Of a stretch of 64,000 nucleotides of DNA, positions 1 through 9,096 are shown piece after piece. Position numbers and translations under genes: made by a program. Source of the stretch: Salinigranum halophilum (GTDB lineage Archaea > Halobacteriota > Halobacteria > Halobacteriales > Haloferacaceae); NCBI RefSeq assembly GCF_007004735.1, contig NZ_SSNL01000004.1, positions 124,001-188,000 on the forward strand, given 5' to 3'. The notes under the pieces are model-generated. The model saw only the letters and a program-made list of their open reading frames with translations. It searched no databases and was not told the DNA's origin. Numbering within the stretch: the first letter of the stretch is position 1; each line of letters starts with the position of its first letter.

Positions 1-418
1 CGTCGGCGAGTAGTAGCGGGTCGTACTGGCCGAGGACGTGCTTCGCGAGAAACGAGAGGACGAACGCCATCGTCCCGGTGTTGACGACGCGGGTTACTCC
101 CGGGAGAACGGTCGTCCCGTGCTCCTCGATGGGGTGCATCACTCGCTCGAACGTCCGGATGTTGGCGTCGACCCAGTGGTGGCGGTTCTGGATCTCGATG
201 GTCGGCGGGACGTCGAATTCGACGTCGCCGACCGAGCGGAGGCGTCGGCGGGCGTCCCGCACGTCGGCGGCGTACCCCTCACGCTCCGCCGACGACAGGT
301 CGAGCGAACCCGGTTCGACAGAGGCCTGGGCCGCCTCGGCGACGGCGTCCCAGTCGATCGCTCCGGAGCCGTCGCCGGTGGATTCGGCAACCGCCCGGAC
401 GCTCCGGTACAGATTCAT
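1..418 (-). CDS. Zinc-dependent metalloprotease-like protein (DUF2342 type), 5' part only
   Basis: The gene starts at 418 (protein begins MNLYRSVRAVAES) and runs off the left edge, so only about 139 N-terminal residues are visible. The segment around EIQNRHHWVDANIRTFERVM, followed by GVTRVVNTGTM and a run ending GQYDPLLLAD, matches what I remember of haloarchaeal DUF2342 proteins. These relate to the actinobacterial family described as F420-biosynthesis-associated or zinc-dependent metalloproteases. The metal-binding motif would lie outside the window, so catalytic competence cannot be judged. It is transcribed divergently from the VOC gene at 550. Confidence 0.65.
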   Translation of the reverse strand, partial: MNLYRSVRAVAESTGDGSGAIDWDAVAEAAQASVEPGSLDLSSAEREGYAADVRDARRRLRSVGDVEFDVPPTIEIQNRHHWVDANIRTFERVMHPIEEHGTTVLPGVTRVVNTGTMAFVLSFLAKHVLGQYDPLLLAD

Positions 419-549
419 ACTCCACTGTGGGTGAGGAAGCGACAAAACCCTTCGGACCACCGGGACAGAACACCGGACACCGGGCACCGGACAGCCGGCC
501 GTCCCCCCACCGACCGAACGCTCATCACGCTCGCTGCCCTGTTCATCCC

Positions 550-1362
550 ATGCGAATCGACCACGTCGCGTTCGGATGGGACGCTCTCGCCCCGGTCTGT
601 GACGCGCTCGACCGCGTCGGCCTGCCGTTCGACCACGGCGGCACACACGCCGACGGCACGACACAGATGGCGCTGACCGGCCTCCCGGACGGGTCGTATC
701 TCGAGTACATCGCGCCGACGGCGGGGACCGACCCCGGCGCTGCGGGGTTCTGGCCCGAGGCGCTCGCCGCCCGCGCGGGGCCGGCGGCGTGGTGTCTTCG
801 GAGCGACGACGTCGTCGCCGCGGCGAAACGAGCTATCGACTGCGGTCTCGCTATCGAGGGACCGCTCCACGGCGGCCGCGACAGACCCGACGGTCGCCGC
901 GTGGAGTGGGACCAGTTCTTCCAGGGTGGCGACGACCGATGGTTCTACCCGTTCGTCATCGGCGACAGGACCCCACGGGAGTGGCGCGTCACGGAGACGG
1001 ACGGCGTCACCGCTCTCTCCGGCGTCGACACCGTCGTCGTCGGCGTCCGAGACGTCGAGACGGCGGCGGCCCGACTCGACCGACGGTACCGGACGCCAGC
1101 CACGACGCCGGTCGAGACCGACGCCGTCGACGGCGGCGACGACGCGTTCGTGCTTCCGGGGTTCCCCGTCGCACTGGTCCGCGGTGATGACGCCCGACTC
1201 GACCGTGTCGGCGAGCGTCCGATCGCCGTCCTCGTCGGAACCGACGACCTCGCGGCGGCGCGGACGGCGTACGAACTCACGCCTCCCGTCGCCTGGGGTG
1301 ACCGGTCTCTCGCGTGGTTCGACCACGACCTCCTTCGGGGGAGGGTCGGCGTCGTCGGGTGA
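550..1362 (+). CDS. VOC/glyoxalase-like domain protein
   Basis: A 270-residue protein starting MRIDHVAFGWDALAPVCDAL, the usual opening beta strand and helix of a glyoxalase-like VOC domain (residues 1 to about 150). A second, weaker repeat follows (VDTVVVGVRDVETAAARL). Family members bind metal and act as lyases, isomerases or dioxygenases; the substrate cannot be told from sequence. The start was chosen because the domain begins directly at this ATG; an in-frame upstream extension is arginine- and proline-rich read-through. It stands alone between a divergent protease-like gene and the convergent rps2 operon. Confidence 0.75.
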   Translation: MRIDHVAFGWDALAPVCDALDRVGLPFDHGGTHADGTTQMALTGLPDGSYLEYIAPTAGTDPGAAGFWPEALAARAGPAAWCLRSDDVVAAAKRAIDCGLAIEGPLHGGRDRPDGRRVEWDQFFQGGDDRWFYPFVIGDRTPREWRVTETDGVTALSGVDTVVVGVRDVETAAARLDRRYRTPATTPVETDAVDGGDDAFVLPGFPVALVRGDDARLDRVGERPIAVLVGTDDLAAARTAYELTPPVAWGDRSLAWFDHDLLRGRVGVVG

Positions 1363-1489
1363 CCCCGTTCCACGTACGGTGGGGGACGGTGCGGCGGACA
1401 CGCCGACCGGCGTCGGCGGCGTCGACGAGTGCCGCCGCTCTCGACTCGCTCGTGGAACGGTGGGCCCGAAACGTGACTCCGAAAGAACT

Positions 1490-2284
1490 CTAGACTTCCT
1501 CGAACTCGTCGAGGGCGTACACCTGGTCGGTGCCGCGGCGGTCGAGCGTCTCGTTGGCCAAGAGCCAGTAGACGACCGACAGGGCGCGTCGACCCTTGTT
1601 GTTCGTCGGGACGACGAGGTCGACGTTCGACGTCTGGTTGTTCGAGTCGCACATCGCGATGACCGGGATACCGACGGTGATAGCCTCTTTGACGGCCTGG
1701 GCGTCACCGATGGGGTCGGTCACCACGACGACGTCCGGCTCGATGTAGCCGGCGTAGTCGGGGTTCGTCAGCGTCCCCGGGATGAAGCGCCCGGTCCGGG
1801 CGCGCGCACCGACGGCGTCGGCGAACTTCTCCGCCGGGAACCGACCGTACTGGCGCGAGGAGGTGACGAGAATCTGCTCGGGCGCGTAGTTCGCGAGGAA
1901 GTCCGCGGCCGTGCGGATGCGCTGGTCGGTCTGTGAGACGTCGAGCACGTAGAGACCGTCGTCGCGGACGCGGTGGATGAACCGCTCCATGTCCTTCGTC
2001 TTCTGCTGGGTCCCGATGTGGACACCCGCAGAGAGGTAGTCCTCGACCGGGATGAGGAGGTCGGCCTCCTCGTCCGGCATGACGTCCTCGTCGAAGACGG
2101 CCTCTGCTTCGGCCTCCTCCTCGGCGGCGGCCTCGTCGGCCGCGTCTGTCTCTTCGGCCTCGACCTCGGCGGCCTCGGCGGCTTGTTCGGCTTCTTCTTC
2201 GGCCTCGGCCTCGACGTCGGTGGCGACCTCCTCGGCCTCCTCCTCGTCGACGACCTCGACCACGTCGTTTTCATTGTCGCTCAT
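1490..2284 (-). CDS. rps2: 30S ribosomal protein S2 (uS2)
   Basis: A 264-residue small-subunit ribosomal protein. The S2 domain begins around residue 80 with [20 protein letters not shown] and continues through [18 protein letters not shown] and [13 protein letters not shown]. The first roughly 75 residues are an extreme acidic tail made almost only of Glu, Asp, Ala and Val, a halophile-specific extension. It is the last gene of the operon; its ATG overlaps the stop of eno by four bases (ATGA), implying translational coupling. No mevalonate kinase gene follows it here, and the next gene is convergent. Confidence 0.97.
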   Translation of the reverse strand: MSDNENDVVEVVDEEEAEEVATDVEAEAEEEAEQAAEAAEVEAEETDAADEAAAEEEAEAEAVFDEDVMPDEEADLLIPVEDYLSAGVHIGTQQKTKDMERFIHRVRDDGLYVLDVSQTDQRIRTAADFLANYAPEQILVTSSRQYGRFPAEKFADAVGARARTGRFIPGTLTNPDYAGYIEPDVVVVTDPIGDAQAVKEAITVGIPVIAMCDSNNQTSNVDLVVPTNNKGRRALSVVYWLLANETLDRRGTDQVYALDEFEEV

Positions 2285-3486
2285 ACTGCGTCGTCTGCGA
2301 TTCTGATGAGTTCGTTCAGTTTGGCGGTTCGCTCGCCCTGCACCGTGCCGGTCTTGATGAACGGCGCGTCGGTGGCGACAGCGAGGTGTGCGATGGTGGT
2401 GTCTTCGGTCTCACCCGAGCGGTGGGAGATGACCGAGTCGTACCCGTGCTCGGTGGCGAGTTCGATGGCGTCGAAGGCGTCCGTCAGCGAACCAATCTGG
2501 TTCGGCTTGATGAGGATGGAGTTTCCAGCCCCGGCGTCGATGCCGTCCTGCAGGCGCGACGTGTTCGTCACGAACAGGTCGTCGCCACAGATGAGCGTCC
2601 GGTCGCCCACCTCGTCGGTCAGCTCGGCGAAGCCCTCGTAGTCGTTCTCGTCGAGGGGGTCTTCGACGTAGGCGAGGTCGTACTCGTCGACCATCTCGGC
2701 GATGTACGTGATCATCTCCGCGGTCGACTTGACCTCGTCACCGAAGTCGTAGCCACCTGTCTCGTCCGAGTGGAGCTCCGACGCGGCGACGTCGAGACCG
2801 AACTTGATCTCGAAACCGAGGTCGTCGGCGACGTCGCCGACGGCCTCCTCCATGACCTCGAACGCCTCCGCGTCCGAGATTGGCGGTGCCCAGGCACCCT
2901 CGTCACCCTTCGCGGCGGGGATGCCCCGCTCGTCGAGGAGTTCAGAGGCGCGACCGTGGACCTTCGCGTTCGCGAAGACGGCCTCCGCGACGGAGGGTGC
3001 ACCGACCGGTGCGGCGAGGAACTCCTGGATGTGGGTCGCCTCCTTGGCGTGCTCTCCGCCCCCGATGACGTTACCGAGGGGGATGGGGAAGTTGTCGCCG
3101 CGGAACGCCCCCCCGAGATGCTGGTACAGCGGGAGGCCGAGCGTGTCCGCGCCGGCCTTCGCGGCCGCCATCGAGATGGCGACGGCGGCGTTGGCACCGA
3201 TCTCCGAGAAGTTCTCCGTACCGTCGGCGCCCCGAAGCGCCGTGTCGATGGCGCGCTGGTCGCCGGCGTACACTTCCCCTTCGAGGCGCGGAATCGCCAG
3301 CCGGCGAGCGGCGGCGATGGCCTCCGACGGGGGGAGTTCGATGGCCTCGTACTCGCCGGTACTCGCACCCGACGGTGCGGCGGCACGGCCGAACCCACCG
3401 GACTCGGTGAGGACGTCGGCCTCGACGGTCGGGTTCCCACGCGAGTCGAGCACACGGCGGAGCGAGACGGAGCTGATGAGCGTCAT
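2281..3486 (-). CDS. eno: Enolase (phosphopyruvate hydratase)
   Basis: 401 residues. It catalyses 2-phosphoglycerate to phosphoenolpyruvate in glycolysis/gluconeogenesis. The N-terminal motif [11 protein letters not shown], the loop [10 protein letters not shown], metal ligands near FGLDVAASE and YVEDPL, and the C-terminal [18 protein letters not shown] are all present. It lies in the ribosomal/RNA polymerase operon between rpoK and rps2, the conserved haloarchaeal position, with an ATGA overlap into rps2. A GGAGGTGA ribosome-binding site lies at about 3488-3495 just before the start. Confidence 0.97.
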   Translation of the reverse strand: MTLISSVSLRRVLDSRGNPTVEADVLTESGGFGRAAAPSGASTGEYEAIELPPSEAIAAARRLAIPRLEGEVYAGDQRAIDTALRGADGTENFSEIGANAAVAISMAAAKAGADTLGLPLYQHLGGAFRGDNFPIPLGNVIGGGEHAKEATHIQEFLAAPVGAPSVAEAVFANAKVHGRASELLDERGIPAAKGDEGAWAPPISDAEAFEVMEEAVGDVADDLGFEIKFGLDVAASELHSDETGGYDFGDEVKSTAEMITYIAEMVDEYDLAYVEDPLDENDYEGFAELTDEVGDRTLICGDDLFVTNTSRLQDGIDAGAGNSILIKPNQIGSLTDAFDAIELATEHGYDSVISHRSGETEDTTIAHLAVATDAPFIKTGTVQGERTAKLNELIRIADDAV

Positions 3487-3519
3487 GCGTCACCTCCACC
3501 TGCGACGGGCAGCGACATG

Positions 3520-3699
3520 TTAGTTCCCCTCCCGTCTGACCGTGAAGGGCAGCACACCCGCGTCGTACTCCTCAGCGGCGATGAGGATGGGCTCGGACTG
3601 CTCGCTTTCGATGAGCACCGGTGCGCCGTACGACACCTGCAGCGCTCGTGCGCCCAGGATGCGGGCCTTCTCGTAGCGGTTGTAACGCTGTCGTGTCAT
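3520..3699 (-). CDS. rpoK: DNA-directed RNA polymerase subunit K (Rpo6)
   Basis: 59 residues. The protein reads [20 protein letters not shown] at the start and then a conserved SYGAPVLIE and PFTVRREG tail, typical of archaeal Rpo6 (eukaryotic Rpb6 core). It is part of the RNA polymerase core assembly. Its ATG overlaps the stop codon of rpoN by four bases (ATGA). It ends in TAA 34 bases before the eno start. Confidence 0.95.
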   Translation of the reverse strand: MTRQRYNRYEKARILGARALQVSYGAPVLIESEQSEPILIAAEEYDAGVLPFTVRREGN

Positions 3700-3887
3700 T
3701 GGTAGGGTGCCACCACGTCGACGAGGTCCTTGTGCGAGACGATCATGCGACGGCAGCAGTGGCGCGTGACCCCGAGGTCGTCGAGGACCTCGGCGGGGTC
3801 TTCCCCGGCCTGCGTTCGCGTCTTGAAGTCGTCCCAGTGTTCACCCACGACGTTGCCGCACGTGAAACACCGGACGGGAATCATCAT
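3696..3887 (-). CDS. rpoN: DNA-directed RNA polymerase subunit N (Rpo10)
   Basis: 63 residues, the zinc-binding RNA polymerase subunit equivalent to eukaryotic Rpb10. It has the atypical zinc site CxxC (CFTCG) near the N-terminus and the CC pair in [15 protein letters not shown], as in all archaeal Rpo10. The start was set at the first Met of [11 protein letters not shown]; the longer frame upstream overlaps rps9 and carries no conserved sequence. It sits between rps9 and rpoK. Confidence 0.95.
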   Translation of the reverse strand: MMIPVRCFTCGNVVGEHWDDFKTRTQAGEDPAEVLDDLGVTRHCCRRMIVSHKDLVDVVAPYQ

Positions 3888-3898
3888 GGTTCGGTCAC

Positions 3899-4297
3899 CT
3901 AGCGGTAGGACTTCTGGTAGCGTGCACGTGCGCCCGGTCCGCCCCACTTCTTGGGCTCGGACTGACGGACGTCGTTCACCAGCAGCGAACGGTCGAACTC
4001 CATGAACGCGTCGCGGAGTTCGGCGTCGTTGAGGTGCTGGACGATACCGCGCGCGATGGCGGTGCGGACGGCGTCGGCCTGCCCGCTCACGCCCCCACCG
4101 GAGACGTCGATGTCGAGGTCGACCTGCGAGCGGAGGTCCTCGCCGGCGATGCGGAACGGCTCCAGCATCTTCAGGCGGGCCATCTCCGGCTCGACCAGTT
4201 CGACCGGTTGGGAGTTGATGCGCACGCGACCTTCGCCATCGCGCACGGTGGCACGGGCGACGGCCGTCTTCTTCTTGCCAGACGTGTTGGTTACCAT
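3899..4297 (-). CDS. rps9: 30S ribosomal protein S9 (uS9)
   Basis: 132 residues. The N-terminus [20 protein letters not shown] and the C-terminal [14 protein letters not shown] tail, which reaches the P-site tRNA, are diagnostic for S9. It overlaps the end of rpl13 by seven bases and is followed by rpoN, the standard archaeal L18e-L13-S9-RpoN-RpoK order. Confidence 0.97.
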   Translation of the reverse strand: MVTNTSGKKKTAVARATVRDGEGRVRINSQPVELVEPEMARLKMLEPFRIAGEDLRSQVDLDIDVSGGGVSGQADAVRTAIARGIVQHLNDAELRDAFMEFDRSLLVNDVRQSEPKKWGGPGARARYQKSYR

Positions 4298-4728
4298 GTG
4301 ACGTTAGCCCCCAGCTTCTCGCTCACTTCGCCGAGCGAGATGAACTTGATGTTCGACAGGCGGTCCAGCGACGTCCCTTCGAGGACTTCGCCGTCCTCGT
4401 CGTACGGGTTACCGACGTAGACGCGGACGCGTTCGAGCGCGTCGCGGCCCTTCGGCTTCTTGTACGGGAGCATGCCGCGGACGGCACGCTTGAAGAGACG
4501 GTCGGGACGCTTCGGGTAGTACGGTCCGCGGTCGGAGCCGACGTCGACGCGCTTGCGGTAGACGCTCATCACGTCCTCTTCGGAACCCGTGATGACCGCG
4601 TGCTCGGCGTTGACGATGGCGACCGACTCGCCGGCGAGTGCCTTCTGTGCGACCTCGCTGGCGACACGACCGAGGATACAGTCGCGGGCGTCGACGACGA
4701 CGTCCGCGTCGAACTCTGCCATGCTCAT
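4291..4728 (-). CDS. rpl13: 50S ribosomal protein L13 (uL13)
   Basis: 145 residues of a large-subunit ribosomal protein. Motifs include [34 protein letters not shown] and [18 protein letters not shown]. Start at 4728 ([14 protein letters not shown]) overlaps the stop of rpl18e by four bases. A second Met at residue 3 is an alternative start that would remove this overlap. Confidence 0.96.
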   Translation of the reverse strand: MSMAEFDADVVVDARDCILGRVASEVAQKALAGESVAIVNAEHAVITGSEEDVMSVYRKRVDVGSDRGPYYPKRPDRLFKRAVRGMLPYKKPKGRDALERVRVYVGNPYDEDGEVLEGTSLDRLSNIKFISLGEVSEKLGANVTW

Positions 4729-5075
4729 CGAATCACCCGTACGTTGGAGCCGTCGGGGTTCTGTTCGGCTAACTGTTCCAGCGTCACGGCGTCGCCGACC
4801 TGCTCGATCTTCGTGCGAGCGGTCGACGAGAAGTCGACGGCGGCGACGGTGACGTTCTTCTGCAGCACACCACTGCCCAGCACCTTGCCGGGGACGACGA
4901 CGGTCTCGTCCTCGCGGGCGTACCGTTCGATGCGTCCGAGGTTGACCTCTGCGTGGGTGCGCCGTGGCTTCTCTAAGCGGTCTGCGACGTCGGCCCAGAC
5001 GTTGGCGCCGGAGTCGCGCGAGGCCGCCTTCAGCTCGGCGATGAGACTTGCGAGTCTCGGGTTCGTCTTACTCAT
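4725..5075 (-). CDS. rpl18e: 50S ribosomal protein L18e (eL18)
   Basis: 116 residues, archaeal/eukaryotic-type large-subunit protein. [20 protein letters not shown] at the start and [19 protein letters not shown] in the middle are typical. It is the first protein gene after tRNA-Leu(CAG), 33 bases downstream of the tRNA 3' end, suggesting a tRNA-mRNA co-transcript that is processed. Confidence 0.96.
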   Translation of the reverse strand: MSKTNPRLASLIAELKAASRDSGANVWADVADRLEKPRRTHAEVNLGRIERYAREDETVVVPGKVLGSGVLQKNVTVAAVDFSSTARTKIEQVGDAVTLEQLAEQNPDGSNVRVIR

Positions 5076-5107
5076 GTTCTGTAGTCCAGTGAGGAGAAAT
5101 CGGAGGA

Positions 5108-5192
5108 TGCAGGGAGCAGGATTTGAACCTGCGGACCCCTATGGGACAGCGCCCTGAACGCTGCGCCGTTGGCCAGACTTGGCTATCCCTGC
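5108..5192 (-). tRNA. tRNA-Leu(CAG)
   Basis: 85 nt including the discriminator base A. Acceptor arms GCAGGGA / TCCCTGC pair perfectly, the T-arm is GCAGG-TTCAAAT-CCTGC, and the anticodon arm is CAGCG-TTCAGGG-CGCTG, giving anticodon CAG. The long variable arm (class II tRNA) fits leucine. No intron is visible. It heads the rpl18e-rps2 gene string. Confidence 0.95.
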
Positions 5193-5217
5193 GTGCATAC
5201 TCCGCTACTGCGTGCCC

Positions 5218-5224
5218 CTTGAAA
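5218..5224 (-). promoter_or_regulatory. TATA-like box for tRNA-Leu/rpl18e operon
   Basis: On the minus strand the sequence reads TTTCAAG. Its centre lies about 29 bases before the 5' end of tRNA-Leu(CAG), the right distance for an archaeal TATA box. The match to the haloarchaeal TTTAWA consensus is imperfect. Confidence 0.45.
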
Positions 5225-5346
5225 CCGCTTTCGATTGTCGTCCCGACCCTCACAGTTGGCGAGGGCGGCCGCTCTGCTGGCCAGGCGGGCGAGCGAGCCG
5301 TCGTGGGATGGTGGTTTCGGGGGCGCATCGGTTCGTTGTTGTTCGG

Positions 5347-6099
5347 TTAAATCGCGACTTTCTCTTCGAGTTCGGCCGCACGCGCTTCGATGGAGTCGAC
5401 GGCGCGGGTCACCAGTTCGTCGACGGTGAACGACCCGTCCGTCTCCACGTGGAAGACGAACGCGCCGGGGACGTCGTGGACCGCGACCTCCTTGCCGGGG
5501 TAACGGTTCGTGAGGTCGTTGTCGAACTCCTCCGTGGGGACGAGTTCACCGTCCGCTTCGATGACGCCGCGCAGGATGTTCGGCTCCTGCTCGTCGAACT
5601 CGGCGTCGGGATCGTCACCGACCACTTCGATCTGCTGGAGGTGTCGGTAGCCGACGGCCACGCCGCCCTGCTGTTTGGCGTGACGCTTGCCCGTCTCCAA
5701 GACGGCGTCGGCCTCGAGTTCGAGCCGCTGTCCCTCCTTGAGTTCGATGATGGGGACGTTCGCGTCGGCCGGCTGGACGAGCGCGTCAGACGACTCGATG
5801 TCGCCGGAGTACGCCGTCGCCGGCCCCTCGACGTCGAGCGCCAGCGTGACGACGTCGCCGACCTCGAAGTCGTCGAGGGGCGTCGTCAGCGGGACGAGCC
5901 CGAGCCGGAGCCCGATCATCTCGTCGAACATCACCGAGGAGTTCTCCACGAACCGCACGTCGTCGATGGAGAACGTCGGGACGTCGGCGATCATCGCCCG
6001 GCGGATGCCGTTGGCGAACGCCGGCGTCAGCCCGCGCGCGACGAAGCGCGCCTTTCGCTCGGTGCGTTCGATGAACTCGACTTCGAACTGTTCTGTCAT
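5347..6099 (-). CDS. rpoD: DNA-directed RNA polymerase subunit D (Rpo3)
   Basis: 250 residues, equivalent to eukaryotic Rpb3 and the bacterial alpha N-terminal domain, part of the assembly platform. It has [20 protein letters not shown] near the start (alpha motif) and the [17 protein letters not shown] segment. The start at 6099 is the Met of [11 protein letters not shown], one base after the rps11 stop; upstream in-frame sequence is rps11 shadow. Some archaeal subunits carry a 3Fe-4S or 4Fe-4S domain, but no cysteine cluster is visible here. Confidence 0.95.
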   Translation of the reverse strand: MTEQFEVEFIERTERKARFVARGLTPAFANGIRRAMIADVPTFSIDDVRFVENSSVMFDEMIGLRLGLVPLTTPLDDFEVGDVVTLALDVEGPATAYSGDIESSDALVQPADANVPIIELKEGQRLELEADAVLETGKRHAKQQGGVAVGYRHLQQIEVVGDDPDAEFDEQEPNILRGVIEADGELVPTEEFDNDLTNRYPGKEVAVHDVPGAFVFHVETDGSFTVDELVTRAVDSIEARAAELEEKVAI

Positions 6100-6100
6100 C

Positions 6101-6490
6101 TTAGAATCGTCGGTTCTTGGGCGCTCGGGTGCCGTCGTGCGGCAGCGGCGTGACGTCCTCGATACGACCGATTTCGATACCGGCACGGGCGAGCGCGCGG
6201 ATGGCCGCCTGCGCACCGGGTCCGGGTGACTTCGTCATGTTCCCGCCGGGGCCGCGGATGCGGACGTGCAGTTTCGTGATGCCCGCCGCCTTCACTTCCT
6301 CGGCGATGGCGTCGGCCATCTGCATCGCGGCGTACGGTGACGCCTCGTCGCGGTTCTGCTTCACAACCGACCCGCCCGAGGATTTCGCGACGGTCTCGGC
6401 GCCGGTCTGGTCGGTGACGGTCATCAACGTGTTGTTGAACGACGCGTGGATGTGGGCGATACCCCACCGGTCTTTCTCTCCTTCACTCAT
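6101..6490 (-). CDS. rps11: 30S ribosomal protein S11 (uS11)
   Basis: 129 residues. Motifs [38 protein letters not shown] and the C-terminal [18 protein letters not shown] are characteristic. It follows rps4 by four bases and precedes rpoD by one base, the conserved S13-S4-S11-RpoD order. Confidence 0.97.
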   Translation of the reverse strand: MSEGEKDRWGIAHIHASFNNTLMTVTDQTGAETVAKSSGGSVVKQNRDEASPYAAMQMADAIAEEVKAAGITKLHVRIRGPGGNMTKSPGPGAQAAIRALARAGIEIGRIEDVTPLPHDGTRAPKNRRF

Positions 6491-6494
6491 TGTG

Positions 6495-7022
6495 TTACTC
6501 CTGTTCCTCCGCCCGCGCGGGGTGGAGGTCGTCGTCGAGCGGGCTGTTCGCGTCGAAGGAGACGAGGTCAGCCTCGTCCACCTCGACCTTCCGTGACGGC
6601 ACCGTGACGCGAGCGCCGTCGACCGTGATGTGGCCGTGAGTGACGAACTGACGCGCCTGGTTCGGCGTGTTCGCCAGCCCCTTGCGGTAGACGACCGTCT
6701 GCAGGCGGCGTTCGAGCAGGTCGGTGACGTCCAGCCCGAGCACCTGGGAGATGTCGTCCTCTTCGGAGAGAATACCGAGACGGCGGAGCCGGTTCAGGAA
6801 CGTCGCGCCGGCGGCCTCGGCGTCTTCGACGTCACCCTGCGCCTCGCCGAGGAGACGCCGCGCCTCGCGACGGATGTCACGAAGCTGTGACTGCGCCTTC
6901 CAGAGCTCTTCTTTGTTCTTCAGGCCGTAATCGCCGAGGAGCCCGCCTTCCGCGGCGATGCGCTCGCCCTGGAACGGGTGGTTCGGCGTCTCGTAGAACT
7001 TGGTGTTCTTCCCGGTGGTCAT
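6495..7022 (-). CDS. rps4: 30S ribosomal protein S4 (uS4)
   Basis: 175 residues, the archaeal short form. An S4 RNA-binding domain lies at about residues 105-165 ([20 protein letters not shown], then [19 protein letters not shown]). The C-terminus is acidic. The ATG overlaps the rps13 stop by four bases. Confidence 0.97.
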   Translation of the reverse strand: MTTGKNTKFYETPNHPFQGERIAAEGGLLGDYGLKNKEELWKAQSQLRDIRREARRLLGEAQGDVEDAEAAGATFLNRLRRLGILSEEDDISQVLGLDVTDLLERRLQTVVYRKGLANTPNQARQFVTHGHITVDGARVTVPSRKVEVDEADLVSFDANSPLDDDLHPARAEEQE

Positions 7023-7534
7023 TCGTCGTCACCCGCGTCTTCGGCCATGTCCTCTTTGATCGCCTCGACGTTGACACCGATGGTGCCCTCGCTGCGACCC
7101 GTGGACTTCGTTCGCTGCCCGCGGACCTTCTGACCACGCTTGTGGCGAACGCCCTTGTAGCAGTTGATCATCTTCATCCGGTTGATGTCGTGGGTGCGCT
7201 TCTGTCCGAGGTCGGAACCGACGATGTGGTTCGTCTCCCCCGTGAAGAAGTCGCGCTGGCGGTTCGCCATCCACGACGGGATGTGGTCGTGGAGGTTCTC
7301 GACGACCTCCACCACGGCTTCGATGTCCTCCTCGTCGAGACGCCCGAAGGTCGCCATCCGGTCGACCTCGGCCGCGTCAGCGACGATTCGCGCTGTACGC
7401 TTCCCGATACCGTCCATGTCCGCCAGGCTTCGCTCGACGCTCTTCGTCCCGTCGAGGTCAGTCTGACCGATTCTGACGAAGTACCGAAGGTCGTCGTCTT
7501 CGGCAGAGTCGTCCTGTGGTTCTTCTGCACTCAT
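7019..7534 (-). CDS. rps13: 30S ribosomal protein S13 (uS13)
   Basis: 171 residues. Conserved elements are the helix-hairpin-helix region [19 protein letters not shown] and the C-terminal [19 protein letters not shown], both typical of archaeal S13. The start at 7534 ([15 protein letters not shown]) gives an acidic N-terminal leader of about 15 residues; the in-frame extension further up runs into the tRNA-Ser gene and is not coding. Confidence 0.96.
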   Translation of the reverse strand: MSAEEPQDDSAEDDDLRYFVRIGQTDLDGTKSVERSLADMDGIGKRTARIVADAAEVDRMATFGRLDEEDIEAVVEVVENLHDHIPSWMANRQRDFFTGETNHIVGSDLGQKRTHDINRMKMINCYKGVRHKRGQKVRGQRTKSTGRSEGTIGVNVEAIKEDMAEDAGDDE

Positions 7535-7549
7535 GACTAATTTGGTGAG

Positions 7550-7634
7550 CGTTGCGGCGGGGATTCGAACCCCGGAGGCTTGACGCCACAGAGTTAGCAA
7601 CCCTGCGCCTTGGGCCAGGCTTGGCTACCGCAAC
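7550..7634 (-). tRNA. tRNA-Ser(GCT)
   Basis: 85 nt. Acceptor GTTGCGG / CCGCAAC, T-arm CGGGG-TTCGAAT-CCCCG, anticodon arm CAGGG-TTGCTAA-CTCTG with anticodon GCT, and a long variable arm typical of serine tRNA. The rps13 start follows 15 bases after the tRNA end, so the two are probably co-transcribed. Confidence 0.94.
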
Positions 7635-7721
7635 CCGCGTTCTGATTCACTGTCGCCCATCCGCGGACTCGGGACCCGACGCCCCTACAGTGTTTGCAGT
7701 CGATACAACTGGCAGCGCGTA

Positions 7722-7727
7722 CTTAAA
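7722..7727 (-). promoter_or_regulatory. TATA box for tRNA-Ser/rps13 operon
   Basis: The minus strand reads TTTAAG inside ACGTTTAAGT, a good haloarchaeal TATA box, about 90 bases before the tRNA 5' end. This implies a leader of about 65 nt trimmed from the tRNA. Confidence 0.55.
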
Positions 7728-7814
7728 CGTCACGAAAGGAGTGCCGGCGTGTCGATGGCCGACACGGTCGTCCGACCACGGCTCGAGTCGGCGGGTCGTG
7801 GCTGCGACGCGGGC

Positions 7815-8807
7815 TCAGTCGTCGGCGGCGACCGGGTCGGGGTCGAGGTCGACGCCGAGGTACTCGTCGTTGACCACCCACTCGCCGTCGTCGTCCTTGA
7901 CGAGGTACTCACCGTAGTACGGCACGCGGTTCGCGACCGTCGCCTCGAACGCCTCGCGGATCTCCGCACGCGTCATCTCACCCATCGGGCGGAGGTCGTC
8001 GTTGCGGTTGAGACACCCCTTGAGATAGCCTTCGTGCGTGACGCGCACGCGGTGGCAGTTCGCGCAGAACGACTCGTTCTCCACGGGGTCGACGATTTCG
8101 ACCATCCCCTCGCCGACGAAGTAGCGTCTGCGGCCGTGCATCGACCGCCGCTCGACGCGGTCGGCGAGGTCGGCGAGCCAGTCGTGGACCCGCTGGATGT
8201 CGATGTTCCACTCGGGCTTGCCCGTGAGTTCCGGCATATACTCGATGAGCTGGAGCTGGAGCCCCTCGTTCGCCGCGACGTGGTCGACCATCTCCTCGAC
8301 GTAGCCCGCGGTGTGCTCGAAGACGACCATGTTCAGCTTGACGGGGGTGAGGCCGGCGTCGACGGCGGCCTGGACGCCCTCCATCACCTTGTCGTACGCC
8401 CCGGACTTCGTGATTTCGGCGAACGCCTCGGGGTCGAGCGCGTCCTGTGAGACGTTCACCCGCGAGAGACCGGCCTCCTTCAGCGCCTCGGCCCGCCCCG
8501 GCAGGAACGTCCCGTTCGTGGTGAGCGACGTCTCCATCGAGTCGGGGGTGCGCCGGATGATCTCCTCGAGGTCCTGCCGGAGCATGGGCTCGCCGCCAGT
8601 GAACTTCACCTTGCGGACGCCGTACCCCTCGACGACTTCGAGGAAGCGCACGACGTCGTCGGTCGACATCTCGTTGTCGCCGGGCTCCATCGGGCCGCGC
8701 GTGTCACCCAGCCCCTCGTTGTGGCAGTACACGCAGTCGAAGTTACACCGGTCCGTCAGTGAGACCCGGACCCCCGTCACCTCCCGGCCGAAGTCGTCCT
8801 CGAGCAT
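7815..8807 (-). CDS. moaA: GTP 3',8-cyclase MoaA (molybdenum cofactor biosynthesis)
   Basis: 330 residues, a radical-SAM enzyme that converts GTP to 3',8-cyclo-7,8-dihydro-GTP, the first step of molybdopterin synthesis. The radical-SAM cluster motif CNFDCVYC is at residues 21-28, a GGEP motif follows in [13 protein letters not shown], and the second C-terminal cluster ligands lie in [19 protein letters not shown]. The length is normal for the family. A TATA box about 27-30 bases upstream suggests a leaderless transcript. No other moa gene lies beside it in this window. Confidence 0.94.
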   Translation of the reverse strand: MLEDDFGREVTGVRVSLTDRCNFDCVYCHNEGLGDTRGPMEPGDNEMSTDDVVRFLEVVEGYGVRKVKFTGGEPMLRQDLEEIIRRTPDSMETSLTTNGTFLPGRAEALKEAGLSRVNVSQDALDPEAFAEITKSGAYDKVMEGVQAAVDAGLTPVKLNMVVFEHTAGYVEEMVDHVAANEGLQLQLIEYMPELTGKPEWNIDIQRVHDWLADLADRVERRSMHGRRRYFVGEGMVEIVDPVENESFCANCHRVRVTHEGYLKGCLNRNDDLRPMGEMTRAEIREAFEATVANRVPYYGEYLVKDDDGEWVVNDEYLGVDLDPDPVAADD

Positions 8808-8832
8808 ATGTGCGAACCGTGGCTGTGCGGAG

Positions 8833-8840
8833 TCTTAACT
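8833..8840 (-). promoter_or_regulatory. TATA box of moaA
   Basis: On the minus strand AGTTAAGA is centred about 29 bases before the moaA ATG, matching a leaderless haloarchaeal promoter. Confidence 0.5.
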
Positions 8841-8909
8841 TACCGGGTCGATTCGGGGGGAACGTAACCAGTATCAATTACTCGTTGGCGGAGAACGTGA
8901 CCGTTCGTA

Positions 8910-8925
8910 ATGTCATCTTTGACAT
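8910..8925. repeat. Inverted repeat between moaA and apbC
   Basis: Perfect 6-bp arms ATGTCA and TGACAT separated by TCTT, extendable by one mismatch to 8-bp arms. It lies about 70 bases beyond the moaA TATA box and about 150 bases before the apbC promoter, in a 289-base divergent intergenic region with no gene. The shape fits a dimeric regulator site; the binder is unknown. Confidence 0.35.
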
Positions 8926-9066
8926 AACGCACGACGTTCGCGCGAGCACTCGGGTCCGGGTGTCGGTCGCCCCCGGAGCCGCTCAGGCCGTGTCAGCGGT
9001 CGCTGCGTCGCGGGGGACCACGCGGTCACGAACCGTTCGGTTCCACACCCCCCCCCGTTCAAAACC

Positions 9067-9073
9067 CTTATTC
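9067..9073 (+). promoter_or_regulatory. TATA-like box of apbC
   Basis: CTTATTC lies about 27 bases before the apbC ATG, again consistent with a leaderless transcript. Confidence 0.4.
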
Positions 9074-9096
9074 GCCGCACAGACGGATGAGCGGGC

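Noticed and set aside
427..549. N-terminal extension of the VOC protein.
   Set aside because: Basic, low-complexity read-through upstream of the natural ATG, unlike the acidic proteome.
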